A stretch of 64,000 bases of DNA from Pseudomonas sp. P818 (GCF_000418555.1 NZ_ATKM01000005.1:558001-622000); one strand, 5' to 3'. Counted from the stretch's first letter, positions 9,974 to 20,187 are shown. Translations and numbers: made by a program. Notes: generated by a model from the letters alone, not told the origin.

Positions 9974-12900
9974 TTGGGCCTGTGCGCGGCCGTTCTGGTG
10001 CTGGCTGCGCTTTACGTCAGCCTGGGCCGCGAGCTGGTGCCGCTGGTGGCTGAATACCGCCTCGAACTGGAGGACCGTGCCACCGCGCAGTTGGGTGTGC
10101 CGGTGCGTATCGGCAGCCTCGAAGGCCGCTGGCAGGGCTTCGCGCCGGTGCTGGTGGCGCGTGACGTGCGCCTGGGTGACGACGATCAAGGGCTGAGCCT
10201 GGAGCGCGTGCAACTGGTGCCGGACGTTGGCGGCAGTCTGTTGGCCAGACAGCCGCGTATCGCCCATGTGCAACTCGACGGCCTGCAACTGAACGTGCAG
10301 CAGAACGCCGAAGGGGGCTGGCAGTTGCAAGGGCTGCCACAGCGCGAAAGCGCGGAGCTGAATGTCGAGCAACTGCTGACGCAGCTGCAGGTCGTGCATC
10401 GCATCAGCCTGCTCGACAGCCGTGTGGTGGTGCAGCCTCTCGATCAGGAGCCGTTGTTGCTCAGTTACGTCAATCTGAGCCTGCGTTACGGCAGCAACAG
10501 CCAGCGTCTTGACGGACGCCTGCTGCTGCCCGATGGCCAGCCTGTGGCCCTGAGTTTGCGCACGCGCATGCAGCCAAAGACCTGGCGCGAGGCCGAGTCG
10601 CAACTCTATCTGAGCCTGCCGCAGAGCGACTGGGCGACCTGGCTGCCGAAATCACTGCTCGGCGACTGGCGGGTCAAGCAGCTGCAGGCCGGCGGTGAGC
10701 TTTGGCTGGAAGGCCGCGGCCTGGCCCTGCACAAGGGGGCCTTGCGCCTGCATGCGCCCGAGCTGGCGGGCGGTCAGCGAGGGCGCGAGCTGGTGACACT
10801 CAAGGACCTGGCCTTCAACGCTTTCTTCGCTCAGGACGAGAAGGGTGTGCGCGCACAGATCGACTCCCTCGCCCTGACTCATGGTGAGCAGCGCATCGGC
10901 GAACTGCATCTGAACCTGAAGCAGAGCGATGAGGGTGACACCGACGAACGCTGGGCCCTGACGGCAGACCGCTTCGATCTCGCCGCCTGGGCGCCGTTGG
11001 TGCAGGCGCTGGCGCCGATGCCCGATAATGCCCGCGACGTTCTGATCGCGTTGGCACCCGTCGGTGCGGTGAACAACCTGCTACTCGATTATTACCCGCA
11101 GCGTGAGGGCGCCGAGCGCCTGCAGTTCGCCGCCAATCTGGACAGAGTGGGTATCCAGGCCTACCACGGCGCGCCGGCAGCCGAGAATGTCAGCGGCAGC
11201 GCTTCGGGCAACATGTTCAAGGGTGAGCTGCGTCTGAATGCCGACGACTTCGCCTTGCACCTGGACCAGCTGTTCCCTCAGCCCTGGCGCTATCGCCATG
11301 CCCAGGCGCGGTTGAGCTGGGACTGGAGCGAAACCGGCCTGACGCTTTACAGCCCCTACATGCGGGTCGACGGCGAGGAAGGACAGGTCTCCGGCGACAT
11401 GCTGATCCGCCTGCTGCGCGATCCCGAGGCCGAGGACTACATGGACCTGCGCGTTGGCATGCGCGACGGCGATGCCGCTTACACCGAGAAGTATCTGCCG
11501 AGCCGCGCGCCCGGCATGAGTGCGGAACTCGATCACTGGTTGAAGACGGCCATTCGCGCAGGCCACGTCGAGGAAGGCTACTTCCAGTATCAGGGCTCGC
11601 TGAACAAGGGGGCGTCACTGGGAGCGCGCAGCCTCAGCCTGTTCTTCAAGGTGAAGGACGCCGAGTTGGCCTTTCAACCTGGCTGGCCTTCGCTGCGGGA
11701 TGGCGTGGGCGAGGTGCTGATCGAGGACGATGCGGTGCGCGTGCGCCTGCAGAGCGGGCGCCTGCTGGAGAGCCAGGTCAGCGACGTTATGGCCAATATC
11801 CCCCTGCTCCACGATGGCAAGCCGCCGCGCCTGCAGCTCGACGGCGATGTGCAGAGCAGCCTGGGCGATGCCATCAAGCTGTTGCAGGAGGCGCCACTGG
11901 GCACGTCGGAGGTCTTCGCCGGCTGGCAGGGCGAAGGCCCGCTGGCTGGACGGCTGCAATTGGATATTCCGCTGCAGAAGGCAGCCAAGCCCGGCGTGGT
12001 GGTGGATTTTGCCACCGAAGGGGCCAGCCTCAAGCTGGCCAATCCGGATCTGCAACTGAACAAGGTCAAGGGTGCGTTTCGCTTCGACAGCAATGCCGGT
12101 CTGAGCGCACCGGATGTCCGAGCCGAGGTATTCGGGCGCCAGGTCAGCGGCAGAATCAACGCCGAGGGATCGCGCGGGCAAGCGCGTACGCTGTTCGATC
12201 TGCGGGGTCAGGTGCAGGTCGACACCCTCAGCAAATGGCTGAGCGGCCCACCGAAACTGCCGGTCAGCGGCACACTGCCTTATCGCCTGCGTCTGACGCT
12301 GGATGGCGATGACAGCAAGTTGCGCGTCGATTCCAACCTGCGCGGTGTGGCGATCGATCTGCCTGCGCCGTTCGGCAAGCCGGCAACGCAGGAGCGGGAT
12401 GCCAGCTGGCGCATGACGCTGTCCGGACGCGAGCGCCGCTATTGGGCGGATTACGGCGAGTTGGCCAGCCTGAATCTGGCTGCGCCTGCCGGTGCACTGG
12501 CCGATGGCCGCGGCGAGGTGGTGGTCGGCGGTGGCGCTGCCGGTTTGCCGCCTGGCCAGGGGCTGCGTGTGCGCGGGCGTCTGGACGAGCTGGATGTGGA
12601 TGCCTGGAAGCAGCTCGGTAGCACCCATCCGGTCGAGGTGGACGCTGACAGCCAGCGTCTGTTCCGTAGTGCGCGCCTGGATATCGGGCGATTCCGCGGC
12701 TTCGGTCAGGAGGTCGAGCAACTGACCGTCGGTCTGGAGCGAGAGGGGCAGGCTTGGGCCGTGCAGTTCGACAGCGAACTGGCGGCTGGCCGCGTGCTGC
12801 TGGCCGATGCCGAGGGCGTACCGATTCGGGCCGATCTGCAGCATGTGCGCCTGCCGGCACCCGACCCCGATGCGGAAAAGGCCGCCGATGCGCCTGATCC

Positions 12901-13750
12901 GCTTGCCGATTTCGATCCCGCTACGCTCCCGGCCCTGGATATCAGCATCCAGCGCGTGCAGCGCGGCGACAAGGTGCTGGGCGCCTGGTCGCTCAAGGTG
13001 CGCCCGGAAGAGCGCGGCGTGCGTTTCGATGAACTCGATCTCGATCTGCAGGGGCTGAAGATCGGCGGCAGTGCCGGCTGGCGAAGTAGCGCCGGCAACA
13101 CCCAGAGCTGGTACAAGGGGCGCCTGCAGGGCAAGGATCTTGGCGCGATCCTGAAAGCCTGGGATTACGCCCCCAGCGTGACCAGTGAAAGTTTCCGGGT
13201 CGACGTGGATGGCAGCTGGCCCGGTTCGCCAGCCTGGTTCTCGCTCAAGCGCTTCTCCGGCAATCTCGATCCCTCGTTGCGCAAGGGGCAGTTCGTCGAG
13301 GTACAGGGCTCGGCTCAGGCACTGCGAGTGTTCGGCCTGCTCAACTTCAACTCCATCGGCCGCCGCTTGCGTCTGGATTTCTCCGACCTGCTGGGCAAGG
13401 GGCTGAGCTACGACCGGGTCAAGGGCAACCTGCAGGCCACCAATGGCCTGTTCGTGACGCGGGAGCCGATCACCATGACCGGGCCGTCGAGCAACCTGGA
13501 ACTGGACGGCCAGCTGGACATGCGCAACGAGCGCATCGATGCCAAGCTGCTGGTGACCTTGCCAGTGACCAATAACCTGCCGTTGGCGGCCTTGATCGTC
13601 GGCGCGCCGGCGATCGGTGGCGCCCTGTTCGTGGCGGACAAGTTGCTGGGTGACAAGGTCGCTCGTTTCGCCAGCGTGCAGTACGACGTCAAGGGCCCGC
13701 TGCAGGACCCGGATATCAGCTTCGACAAGCCTTTCGAAAAACCGCAATGA
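9974..13750 (+). CDS. YhdP-family AsmA-like envelope protein
   Basis: A very large protein (at least 1258 residues) of the YhdP/AsmA family, with one N-terminal membrane anchor and a long periplasmic beta-rich body. A hydrophobic tail near the C-terminus (LAALIVGAPAIGGALFVADKLLG) precedes a short end. E. coli YhdP and its relatives TamB and YdbH transport phospholipid to the outer membrane. TTG 9974 is the first standard start, but it truncates the anchor and removes its basic flank. The same frame is open upstream to a CTG at 9911 that overlaps the rng stop, giving LSAASTEGALARLFSALLRW ahead of the anchor. I favour the longer protein, of about 1279 residues. Positioned after rng as in other gammaproteobacteria. 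Confidence 0.9.
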   Translation: MGLCAAVLVLAALYVSLGRELVPLVAEYRLELEDRATAQLGVPVRIGSLEGRWQGFAPVLVARDVRLGDDDQGLSLERVQLVPDVGGSLLARQPRIAHVQLDGLQLNVQQNAEGGWQLQGLPQRESAELNVEQLLTQLQVVHRISLLDSRVVVQPLDQEPLLLSYVNLSLRYGSNSQRLDGRLLLPDGQPVALSLRTRMQPKTWREAESQLYLSLPQSDWATWLPKSLLGDWRVKQLQAGGELWLEGRGLALHKGALRLHAPELAGGQRGRELVTLKDLAFNAFFAQDEKGVRAQIDSLALTHGEQRIGELHLNLKQSDEGDTDERWALTADRFDLAAWAPLVQALAPMPDNARDVLIALAPVGAVNNLLLDYYPQREGAERLQFAANLDRVGIQAYHGAPAAENVSGSASGNMFKGELRLNADDFALHLDQLFPQPWRYRHAQARLSWDWSETGLTLYSPYMRVDGEEGQVSGDMLIRLLRDPEAEDYMDLRVGMRDGDAAYTEKYLPSRAPGMSAELDHWLKTAIRAGHVEEGYFQYQGSLNKGASLGARSLSLFFKVKDAELAFQPGWPSLRDGVGEVLIEDDAVRVRLQSGRLLESQVSDVMANIPLLHDGKPPRLQLDGDVQSSLGDAIKLLQEAPLGTSEVFAGWQGEGPLAGRLQLDIPLQKAAKPGVVVDFATEGASLKLANPDLQLNKVKGAFRFDSNAGLSAPDVRAEVFGRQVSGRINAEGSRGQARTLFDLRGQVQVDTLSKWLSGPPKLPVSGTLPYRLRLTLDGDDSKLRVDSNLRGVAIDLPAPFGKPATQERDASWRMTLSGRERRYWADYGELASLNLAAPAGALADGRGEVVVGGGAAGLPPGQGLRVRGRLDELDVDAWKQLGSTHPVEVDADSQRLFRSARLDIGRFRGFGQEVEQLTVGLEREGQAWAVQFDSELAAGRVLLADAEGVPIRADLQHVRLPAPDPDAEKAADAPDPLADFDPATLPALDISIQRVQRGDKVLGAWSLKVRPEERGVRFDELDLDLQGLKIGGSAGWRSSAGNTQSWYKGRLQGKDLGAILKAWDYAPSVTSESFRVDVDGSWPGSPAWFSLKRFSGNLDPSLRKGQFVEVQGSAQALRVFGLLNFNSIGRRLRLDFSDLLGKGLSYDRVKGNLQATNGLFVTREPITMTGPSSNLELDGQLDMRNERIDAKLLVTLPVTNNLPLAALIVGAPAIGGALFVADKLLGDKVARFASVQYDVKGPLQDPDISFDKPFEKPQ

Positions 13751-13787
13751 CGATGCGTCTTGGCGTAGGCTGTCACGATGAGAACTG

Positions 13788-14648
13788 ATGAGTAGCGCCA
13801 TGAACCTTGCTGTAATCCAGATGGTCAGTCAGGACGACGTGCAAACCAACCTGCGCCTGGCGCGCCGCATGCTGGAGCGGGCTGCACAGGGCGGCGCGCG
13901 CCTTGCCGTGCTACCCGAGAATTTCGCTGCCATGGGGCGTCGCGACCTGGCAGCCATCGGCCGTGCCGAGGCAATGGGCGAAGGGCCGATCCTGCCCTGG
14001 TTGAAACGCGCTGCGCGTGACCTCAGTTTATGGATTGTGGCCGGCACCTTGCCGCTGCCGCCTGACGATGATGCCGAGGGCAGGCCGCACGCCTGTTCAC
14101 TGCTGATCGATGATCAGGGCGAGCGCGCAGCTCGCTATGACAAGCTGCACCTGTTCGATGTCGACGTGGCCGACAACCGTGGCCGATATCGCGAGTCCGA
14201 CGACTTCGTCCATGGCCAGCGTGTGGTGGTGGCGGATACGCCGGTGGGGCGCCTGGGCCTGACGGTGTGTTACGACTTGCGTTTTCCCGAACTGTTCGGT
14301 GCGCTGCGTGAAGCTGGCGCCGAGCTGATCAGCGTGCCGGCAGCCTTCACCGCCGTGACTGGCGCGGCGCATTGGCAGGTACTGACGCGGGCGCGTGCCA
14401 TCGAAACCCAGTGCTATGTGCTGGCAGCGGGGCAGGGCGGCGAACACCCGGGTCAGCGCATGACCTTTGGTCATTCGGCCATCATCGACCCCTGGGGCAG
14501 CGTGCTCGCCGAGCAGGATCAAGGAGAAGCCGCATTGCTGGCTTCACGCGATGTCGCCGAGCAGGCGGCCATTCGCCAACGTATGCCGGTGCAGCAGCAC
14601 CGCCGATTCTTTTTATCGGGCGCGCCGCGCCCGATCGTTGTGGAGTGA
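13788..14648 (+). CDS. Carbon-nitrogen hydrolase (nitrilase superfamily)
   Basis: 286 residues, a single CN-hydrolase domain. The catalytic triad is visible as Glu44 (VLPENF), Lys119 (YDKLHLFD) and Cys161 ([12 protein letters not shown]). The closest named relatives are Nit1/YbeM-type enzymes, which include deaminated-glutathione amidase; the actual substrate cannot be read from the sequence. Start is ATG 13788, or ATG 13800 (MNLAVIQ) if the conserved N-terminus is used. It ends 2 bases before tldD, so the two are probably co-transcribed. Confidence 0.9.
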   Translation: MSSAMNLAVIQMVSQDDVQTNLRLARRMLERAAQGGARLAVLPENFAAMGRRDLAAIGRAEAMGEGPILPWLKRAARDLSLWIVAGTLPLPPDDDAEGRPHACSLLIDDQGERAARYDKLHLFDVDVADNRGRYRESDDFVHGQRVVVADTPVGRLGLTVCYDLRFPELFGALREAGAELISVPAAFTAVTGAAHWQVLTRARAIETQCYVLAAGQGGEHPGQRMTFGHSAIIDPWGSVLAEQDQGEAALLASRDVAEQAAIRQRMPVQQHRRFFLSGAPRPIVVE

Positions 14649-14650
14649 CC

Positions 14651-16093
14651 ATGAATACGATGTTGCAATCCGTCAGCGAGCACCTGCTGGCGCCCGGTAA
14701 CCTGACGCTCGACAGCCTCAGTGCCGTGCTGGGTGAGGTCGCCGGTCCTGGCATCGATGCCGCCGATCTTTATTTCCAAAGCCAGGTATCGGAAACCTGG
14801 GTGCTGGAAGATGGCATCGTCAAGGAAGGCAGTTTCAACCTCGATCAGGGTGTAGGCGTGCGCGCCCAGTCCGGTGAAAAAACCGGCTTTGCCTACAGCA
14901 ATGCGATCAGCCTCGATGCGCTGACCCAGGCCGCCCAAGCGGCGCGTTCGATCTCCCGTGCCGGCCAGCAGGGCCGGGTGCAGGCCTTCGTCAGCCCGCA
15001 GGTGACCCAGCTGTATGCCGAAGGCAACCCACTGGACGTCATGAGCCGTGCCGAGAAGGTCGAGCTGCTGCAGCGTATCGACCGCGCCACCCGTGCGCTC
15101 GATCCGCGCATCAAGCAGGTGACCGTGAGTCTGGCCGGTGTGTGGGATCGGATTCTGGTCGCCGCTCATGATGGCAGCCTCAGCGCTGATATCCGCCCGC
15201 TGGTGCGCTTCAACGTCAGCGTCATCGTCGAGCAGAACGGTCGTCGCGAACGTGGTGGTCACGGCGGCGGCGGCCGCACCGATTACCGCTATTTCCTCGA
15301 TGAAGACCGCGCCATGAGCTATGCCCGCGAGGCGCTGCGCCAGGCGCTGGTCAACCTCGAAGCCATCGCCGCCCCTGCCGGTAGCATGCCGGTGGTGATG
15401 GGCGCCGGTTGGTCCGGCGTGTTGCTGCACGAGGCGGTCGGCCACGGTCTTGAAGGCGATTTCAACCGCAAGGGCAGCTCGGCCTACAGCGGCAAGGTCG
15501 GGCAGAAGGTCGCGTCCAGCCTGTGCACCATCGTCGATGACGGCACCCTGGCCGGTCGTCGTGGCTCGCTCAGCGTCGATGACGAAGGCACACCGACCCA
15601 GTGCACCACGCTGATCGAGAACGGCGTGCTCAAAGGCTACATGCAGGACAAGCTCAATGCGCGCCTGATGGGCGTGGCGGCTACCGGCAACGGTCGTCGT
15701 GAATCCTATGCGCACCTGCCGATGCCACGCATGACCAACACTTACATGCTGGCCGGTGAGAGCGATCCGGAGGAGATCATCCGTTCGGTGAAGAAGGGCA
15801 TCTACTGCGCCAATCTCGGCGGCGGCCAGGTGGACATCACCAGCGGCAAGTTCGTCTTCTCCACCAGCGAGGCCTACCTGATCGAGGACGGCAGGATCAC
15901 TGCGCCGGTCAAGGGCGCCACGCTGATCGGTAACGGCCCGGAGGCCATGAGCCGGGTGTCCATGGTCGGTAACGACCTGGCCCTGGACAGCGGCGTTGGC
16001 ACCTGTGGCAAGGATGGTCAGTCGGTGCCAGTGGGCGTCGGCCAGCCGACGCTGAAGATCGACGCGATCACCGTTGGCGGCACCGGTGCCTGA
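14651..16093 (+). CDS. tldD: Metalloprotease TldD
   Basis: 480 residues. TldD is the active zinc protease of the TldD/TldE(PmbA) heterodimer, which cleaves unfolded or modified peptides and, in E. coli, acts on CcdA and microcin B17. The metal motif HEAVGH is near residue 260 in [14 protein letters not shown]. The C-terminus carries the family segment [19 protein letters not shown] 14651 is the start matching the family; the open frame runs further upstream within the previous gene without homology. Its partner pmbA lies 660 bases downstream. Confidence 0.97.
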   Translation: MNTMLQSVSEHLLAPGNLTLDSLSAVLGEVAGPGIDAADLYFQSQVSETWVLEDGIVKEGSFNLDQGVGVRAQSGEKTGFAYSNAISLDALTQAAQAARSISRAGQQGRVQAFVSPQVTQLYAEGNPLDVMSRAEKVELLQRIDRATRALDPRIKQVTVSLAGVWDRILVAAHDGSLSADIRPLVRFNVSVIVEQNGRRERGGHGGGGRTDYRYFLDEDRAMSYAREALRQALVNLEAIAAPAGSMPVVMGAGWSGVLLHEAVGHGLEGDFNRKGSSAYSGKVGQKVASSLCTIVDDGTLAGRRGSLSVDDEGTPTQCTTLIENGVLKGYMQDKLNARLMGVAATGNGRRESYAHLPMPRMTNTYMLAGESDPEEIIRSVKKGIYCANLGGGQVDITSGKFVFSTSEAYLIEDGRITAPVKGATLIGNGPEAMSRVSMVGNDLALDSGVGTCGKDGQSVPVGVGQPTLKIDAITVGGTGA

Positions 16094-16105
16094 GGCGATG
16101 CCGGC

Positions 16106-16624
16106 TCAGCGCAGGCCGCGCTGGATTTCGTCGAGCTCGCGGATGTACTTGAACACCTTGCGTGCGGCGGCCGGCGGCTTGTTGCGCGCGGCTTCGTGCT
16201 GAGCGTGACGGACCAGACCGCGCAGGTGCTGGACGTCGGCATCGGGATAAAGCTCGACGAAGCTTTCCAGCGCGCTGTCGCCTTCGCCGATCAGGCGGTC
16301 GCGCCAGCGCTCCAGGGCATGGAAACGCTCGTTGTACTCGCGGGTGGAGCTGTCCACCTGGTCGAGCATGGCGACGATCGCTTCGACATCCTGTTCGCGC
16401 ATCAGCTTGCCGATGAACTGGATGTGGCGTTTACGCGCGGCGTTGGCAGTGTGTTTCGGCGCTTCGGCGAGGGCGCGGCGTAATGCGTCGGTCAGCGGCA
16501 TCTTGGCCAGCAGGTCGGGCTTGAGCGTGGTCAGTCGCTCGCCGAGGTCCTGCAGGGCATGCAGTTCGCGTTTGACCTGGGATTTGCTCTTCTCCAGGGA
16601 GAAGTCGTCGTAGGAATCAGACAT
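16106..16624 (-). CDS. darP: Ribosome biogenesis factor DarP (YjgA)
   Basis: 172 residues of the YjgA/DUF615 family. It is charged, helical and cytosolic, and in E. coli is a late 50S assembly factor. Typical family start is [20 protein letters not shown], with [18 protein letters not shown] following. It lies on the opposite strand between tldD and pmbA, convergent with tldD (12-base gap) and divergent from pmbA, the usual placement in pseudomonads. Confidence 0.93.
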   Translation of the reverse strand: MSDSYDDFSLEKSKSQVKRELHALQDLGERLTTLKPDLLAKMPLTDALRRALAEAPKHTANAARKRHIQFIGKLMREQDVEAIVAMLDQVDSSTREYNERFHALERWRDRLIGEGDSALESFVELYPDADVQHLRGLVRHAQHEAARNKPPAAARKVFKYIRELDEIQRGLR

Positions 16625-16668
16625 GGGGTGGGTCCAGAGGGAAACGCCGCCATGATAGCAGCAACCGT

Positions 16669-16693
16669 GACTGCCGGCCCGTAGCCGGCAGTC
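16669..16693. repeat. Strong inverted repeat between darP and pmbA
   Basis: GACTGCCGGC at 16669-16678 and GCCGGCAGTC at 16684-16693 form a perfect 10-bp stem with a 5-base loop. It sits in the divergent darP/pmbA gap with no T run following, so it is not an ordinary terminator. It could be a REP-like repeat or a shared regulatory site. Confidence 0.6.
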
Positions 16694-16751
16694 GAGAGCA
16701 GGCTCCGGCTATGTACGCATCGGGCCTGCACCAAGAGCATCGGGAGTGTTT

Positions 16752-18098
16752 ATGAGTGAAGTAGAACGCATCGGGCCGCAGGCCTTGCCAGCGCTGCAGG
16801 AGCAGGTCGAGACGATTCTCGCCGAGGCCAGGCGCCAGGGCGCCAGCGCCTGTGAGGTAGCCGTCTCGGCTGGCCAGGGGTTGTCTACCACGGTGCGCCA
16901 GGGCGAGGTGGAGACCGTCGAGTTCAATCGTGATCAGGGTTTCGGCATCACCTTGTATGTGGGCCAGCGCAAGGGCTCTGCCAGCACCTCGGCCACCGGT
17001 ATCGAGGCCATTCGCGAGACCGTGGCGGCAGCCCTGGCGATTGCCAAGCACGCGTCCGAAGATGAATGTGCCGGCCTGGCCGATGCCGCGCTGATGGCGC
17101 GCGAGCTGCCCGAACTGGACCTCTATCACCCCTGGTCGATCACGCCTGAGCAGGCAGTCGAGCAGGCACTGGCCTGCGAGGCGGCAGCGTTCGCCGCCGA
17201 CACCCGGATCAAGAACGCCGATGGCACCAGTCTGAACACCCATCAGGGTTGCCGCGTGTATGGCAACAGTCATGGTTTCGTCGGTGGTTATGCCAGCACC
17301 CGGCACAGCCTGAGCTGCGTGATGATCGCCGAAGGCGAGGGGCAGATGCAGCGTGACTACTGGTATGACGTCAATCGCCAGGGCGAACTGCTGGCCGACG
17401 CCGCGGGTATCGGCCAGCGGGCTGCCGAGCGTGCGGTCAGCCGCCTGGGCGCGCGGCCGGTGCCCACCTGCGAGGTGCCGGTGCTGTTCGCTGCCGAGCT
17501 TGCCGGCGGGCTGTTCAGTCATCTGCTGGCGGCAATCTCGGGCGGCAATCTGTATCGCCACTCTTCCTTCCTCGAAGGTGCGCTCGGCCAGCGTCTGTTC
17601 CCCGAGTGGCTGACGCTCGACGAACGTCCGCATCTGCCTCGAGCCCTGGGCAGTGCAGCTTTCGATGGTGATGGCCTGGCCACTTACGCAAAACCTTTCG
17701 TGGAAAAGGGCGAGCTGGTGTCCTACGTACTCGGCACCTATTCCGGGCGCAAGCTGGGACTGCCCAGCACCGCCAACTCTGGTGGCGTGCACAACCTGTT
17801 CGTCACCCACGGCGATGAGGATCAGCAGGCGCTGATCCGGCGCATGGGGCGCGGCCTGCTGGTGACCGAGCTGATGGGGCAGGGCCTGAATCTGGTCACC
17901 GGGGACTATTCCCGTGGTGCGGCGGGCTTCTGGGTTGAGAACGGCGAGATTCAGTTCCCGGTGCAGGAGGTGACCATCGCCGGCAACCTGCGCGACATGT
18001 TCCGCCAGATCGTTGCGGTCGGCCGCGACCTGGAACGGCGCGGCAATATCTGCACCGGCTCGGTGCTGATCGAGAAGATGACCGTCGCAGGCAGTTGA
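16752..18098 (+). CDS. pmbA: Metalloprotease subunit PmbA (TldE)
   Basis: 448 residues, the non-metal-binding partner of TldD in the TldDE peptidase complex. The U62 family fold is recognisable (ACEVAVSAGQGLSTTVRQGE near residue 37; VGRDLERRGNICTGSVLIEK at the end), but it lacks the HExxxH motif, as expected for TldE. ATG 16752 has GGGAG about 6 bases upstream; an in-frame GTG 6 bases earlier is less well placed. Confidence 0.96.
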   Translation: MSEVERIGPQALPALQEQVETILAEARRQGASACEVAVSAGQGLSTTVRQGEVETVEFNRDQGFGITLYVGQRKGSASTSATGIEAIRETVAAALAIAKHASEDECAGLADAALMARELPELDLYHPWSITPEQAVEQALACEAAAFAADTRIKNADGTSLNTHQGCRVYGNSHGFVGGYASTRHSLSCVMIAEGEGQMQRDYWYDVNRQGELLADAAGIGQRAAERAVSRLGARPVPTCEVPVLFAAELAGGLFSHLLAAISGGNLYRHSSFLEGALGQRLFPEWLTLDERPHLPRALGSAAFDGDGLATYAKPFVEKGELVSYVLGTYSGRKLGLPSTANSGGVHNLFVTHGDEDQQALIRRMGRGLLVTELMGQGLNLVTGDYSRGAAGFWVENGEIQFPVQEVTIAGNLRDMFRQIVAVGRDLERRGNICTGSVLIEKMTVAGS

Positions 18099-18113
18099 GG
18101 ACGGCTGTAACGA

Positions 18114-18137
18114 CAAGGCCACCCGTGGGTGGCCTTG
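18114..18137. terminator. Bidirectional hairpin between pmbA and ptsO
   Basis: CAAGGCCACCC and GGGTGGCCTTG form an 11-bp inverted repeat in the 58-base gap between convergent pmbA and ptsO. It has no long T run but is well placed to end both transcripts. Confidence 0.6.
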
Positions 18138-18156
18138 GCATTTAGGTGCAGGGGCG

Positions 18157-18429
18157 TTACTCCCCTTCGTCGAAGTAGTTCTCGATCAGCCCCACCAGTG
18201 CGGCCATTGCGTCTTCCTCCTGCTCACCCTCGGTCAGCAGGTGCACATTGGTGCCCTTGCCGGCAGCCAACATCATCACGGCCATGATGCTCTTGCCGTC
18301 CACCAGGCTTTCGGCGCTGCGGCCGATGCGCACCTGGCAGGGATAGCTGCTCGCCACGCCGACGAATTTCGCCGCGGCGCGGGCGTGCAGACCGAGCTTG
18401 TTGATGATGGTGATTTCACGTGCGGGCAT
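18157..18429 (-). CDS. ptsO: HPr-like phosphocarrier NPr of the nitrogen PTS
   Basis: 90-residue HPr-family protein. The phosphorylated histidine is His15 in NKLGLHARAAAKFV, and the regulatory serine region SLVDGKSIMAVMMLAA is present. NPr passes phosphate from PtsP (EI-Ntr) to PtsN; the system modulates potassium transport, nitrogen metabolism and envelope responses. ATG 18429 gives the family N-terminus MPAREI; the frame is open further upstream into rapZ but is not homologous. Last gene of the rpoN-hpf-ptsN-rapZ-ptsO set. Confidence 0.95.
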   Translation of the reverse strand: MPAREITIINKLGLHARAAAKFVGVASSYPCQVRIGRSAESLVDGKSIMAVMMLAAGKGTNVHLLTEGEQEEDAMAALVGLIENYFDEGE

Positions 18430-18443
18430 CGCGGCATGGCTCC

Positions 18444-19301
18444 TTAGCTGAGGTCGCGGTGACGCACCTGGACGTTCTTCAGCGAGTCTTTGAGTGCCTG
18501 GCTCAGGCGATTGGCCAGATACACCGAGCGGTGGTGACCACCGGTGCAACCAATGGCGATGGTGACATAGGCGCGGTTGCTGGCGGCGAAGCGCGGCAGC
18601 CATTTTTCCAGATAGGCGAGGATGTCCTGATACATTTCCTCGACTTCCGGTTGCGCGGCCAGGTAGTCGACCACGGGCTGATCCAGGCCGGAATAGTCGC
18701 GCAGCTCAGGCTTCCAGTATGGGTTGGGCAGGCAACGTGCATCGAACACCAGATCGGCGTCGACCGGCATGCCACGTTTGAAACCGAAGGACTCGACGAG
18801 AAAGGCGGTGCCAGTCTGTACCTGACCCAGAAGGCGCAGTTTTAGCGTGTCGCGCAGCTGGTAGAGGTTCAGTCGAGTCGTGTCGATCTTCAGATCGGCA
18901 CGATCGGTGATCGGCGCCAGCAGCTGGCTTTCGTAGGCGATGGCTTCGGCCAGCGAACGATTTTCGTTGGTCAGCGGATGGCGTCTGCGCGTTTCCGAAA
19001 AACGCTTGAGCAGGGTCTCGTCTTCGGCGTCGAGATAAAGGACATCGCAGCGGATACTGCGTTTGCGGACTTCCTCGAGCAGCTCGGGGAAGCGCTTGAG
19101 CTGGCTCAGCAGGTTGCGTGCATCGATGGACACGGCCACCTGCGGCAGCAGCATATCGCTGTGCGGCAGGAAGCGTTCGGCGAGGTCTGGCAGCAAGCCG
19201 GCCGGCAGGTTGTCGATGCAGTAGAAACCGTTGTCCTCAAGTACATCGAGGGCGGTGCTCTTGCCCGAGCCCGAGCGACCGCTGACGATGATCAGGCGCA
19301 T
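18444..19301 (-). CDS. rapZ: RNase adapter protein RapZ
   Basis: 285 residues. The Walker A motif GRSGSGKST is at residues 8-16 and the characteristic C-terminal domain contains [15 protein letters not shown] near residue 245. In enterics RapZ binds GlcZ sRNA and RNase E to control glmS and glucosamine-6-phosphate; in Pseudomonas the target is less certain. ATG 19301 lies one base past the ptsN stop, implying coupled translation; a longer frame upstream overlaps ptsN and is not used. Confidence 0.95.
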   Translation of the reverse strand: MRLIIVSGRSGSGKSTALDVLEDNGFYCIDNLPAGLLPDLAERFLPHSDMLLPQVAVSIDARNLLSQLKRFPELLEEVRKRSIRCDVLYLDAEDETLLKRFSETRRRHPLTNENRSLAEAIAYESQLLAPITDRADLKIDTTRLNLYQLRDTLKLRLLGQVQTGTAFLVESFGFKRGMPVDADLVFDARCLPNPYWKPELRDYSGLDQPVVDYLAAQPEVEEMYQDILAYLEKWLPRFAASNRAYVTIAIGCTGGHHRSVYLANRLSQALKDSLKNVQVRHRDLS

Positions 19302-19302
19302 G

Positions 19303-19767
19303 TCATTGACCGTTCTGAATGTCCACCACAACCTGATAGAGATCTTCGCCACTGTTGGCTTGGCGTAGACGTTCACGTACATCCTGGCGATCGAGCATGC
19401 TGGCGATCTGGCGCAGCAACTCGAGGTGCGCGTCGGTTGCCGCTTCCGGCACCAGCAGGACGAACAGCAGATCGACCGGTGCGCCATCGATGGCGTCGAA
19501 GTCGACTGCAGTCTCCAGATGCAACACGGCGCTGATTGGTGCACTGCAGCCGGCCAGGCGGCAGTGGGGAATGGCGATGCCGTTGCCGAAACCGGTGGAA
19601 CCGAGCTTCTCGCGGGCGATAAGGCTTTCGAAGATGTCCTGGGCATCCAGGTCGGGCAGGTCGCGCGCAACCAGATTGGCGATCTGTTCGAGCACGCGTT
19701 TCTTACTGCCGCCCGGCACGTTCACCAGGGAACGGCCGGGGGTCAGGATGTTTTCAAGTCGGATCAT
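19303..19767 (-). CDS. ptsN: PTS IIA-like nitrogen-regulatory protein PtsN (EIIA-Ntr)
   Basis: 154 residues, one EIIA type-2 domain. The phospho-accepting histidine is about residue 68 in [11 protein letters not shown]. PtsN takes phosphate from NPr and acts as a regulator rather than in sugar uptake, interacting for example with K+ systems and KdpD in other bacteria. It lies between hpf and rapZ in the rpoN cluster with short gaps. Confidence 0.97.
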   Translation of the reverse strand: MIRLENILTPGRSLVNVPGGSKKRVLEQIANLVARDLPDLDAQDIFESLIAREKLGSTGFGNGIAIPHCRLAGCSAPISAVLHLETAVDFDAIDGAPVDLLFVLLVPEAATDAHLELLRQIASMLDRQDVRERLRQANSGEDLYQVVVDIQNGQ

Positions 19768-19779
19768 GGATGGGGAATG

Positions 19780-20088
19780 TTAGCGGGCCGTGGCGCCTTG
19801 CAGACGCTCGAGCTGCTTTTCCTTGTGCTTGATGAGTTGACGGTCGAGTTTATCGGCCAACAGGTCGATGGCAGCGTACATGTCCTGATGTTCGGCATTG
19901 GCGACGACTTCGCCGCCGGCGACATGCAGGGTGGCTTCGATCTTCTGCTTGAGTTTTTCGACCTCCATGGTCACCTGAACGTTGGTGATCTTGTCGAAGT
20001 GGCGTTCCAGTCGGCCCAGTTTCTCGCCGATATAGTCACGCAGGGCGTCGGTCACATCCAGCTGATGTCCACTGATGTTGACTTGCAT
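19780..20088 (-). CDS. hpf: Ribosome hibernation-promoting factor (short form)
   Basis: 102 residues, the short HPF/YhbH type. It binds the 30S tRNA/mRNA channel in stationary phase and promotes 100S dimers together with RMF. Typical segments are MQVNISGHQLDVTDALRDYI and a basic-acidic helix. Directly downstream of rpoN, the common proteobacterial arrangement. Confidence 0.96.
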   Translation of the reverse strand: MQVNISGHQLDVTDALRDYIGEKLGRLERHFDKITNVQVTMEVEKLKQKIEATLHVAGGEVVANAEHQDMYAAIDLLADKLDRQLIKHKEKQLERLQGATAR

Positions 20089-20187
20089 ACCGCTTTCTCC
20101 TTGTTGCCTTGTGTAAGAGACGGGTCCGATTCGACCCGCCGCCGGAACACTTTGGCCTGAAGACCTGAGGCCTTCAGTCGATCTGGC

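Noticed and set aside
11615..13801. A 728-codon minus-strand frame opposite the yhdP-like gene
   Set aside because: Shadow of the plus-strand gene; no ribosome binding site or domain.
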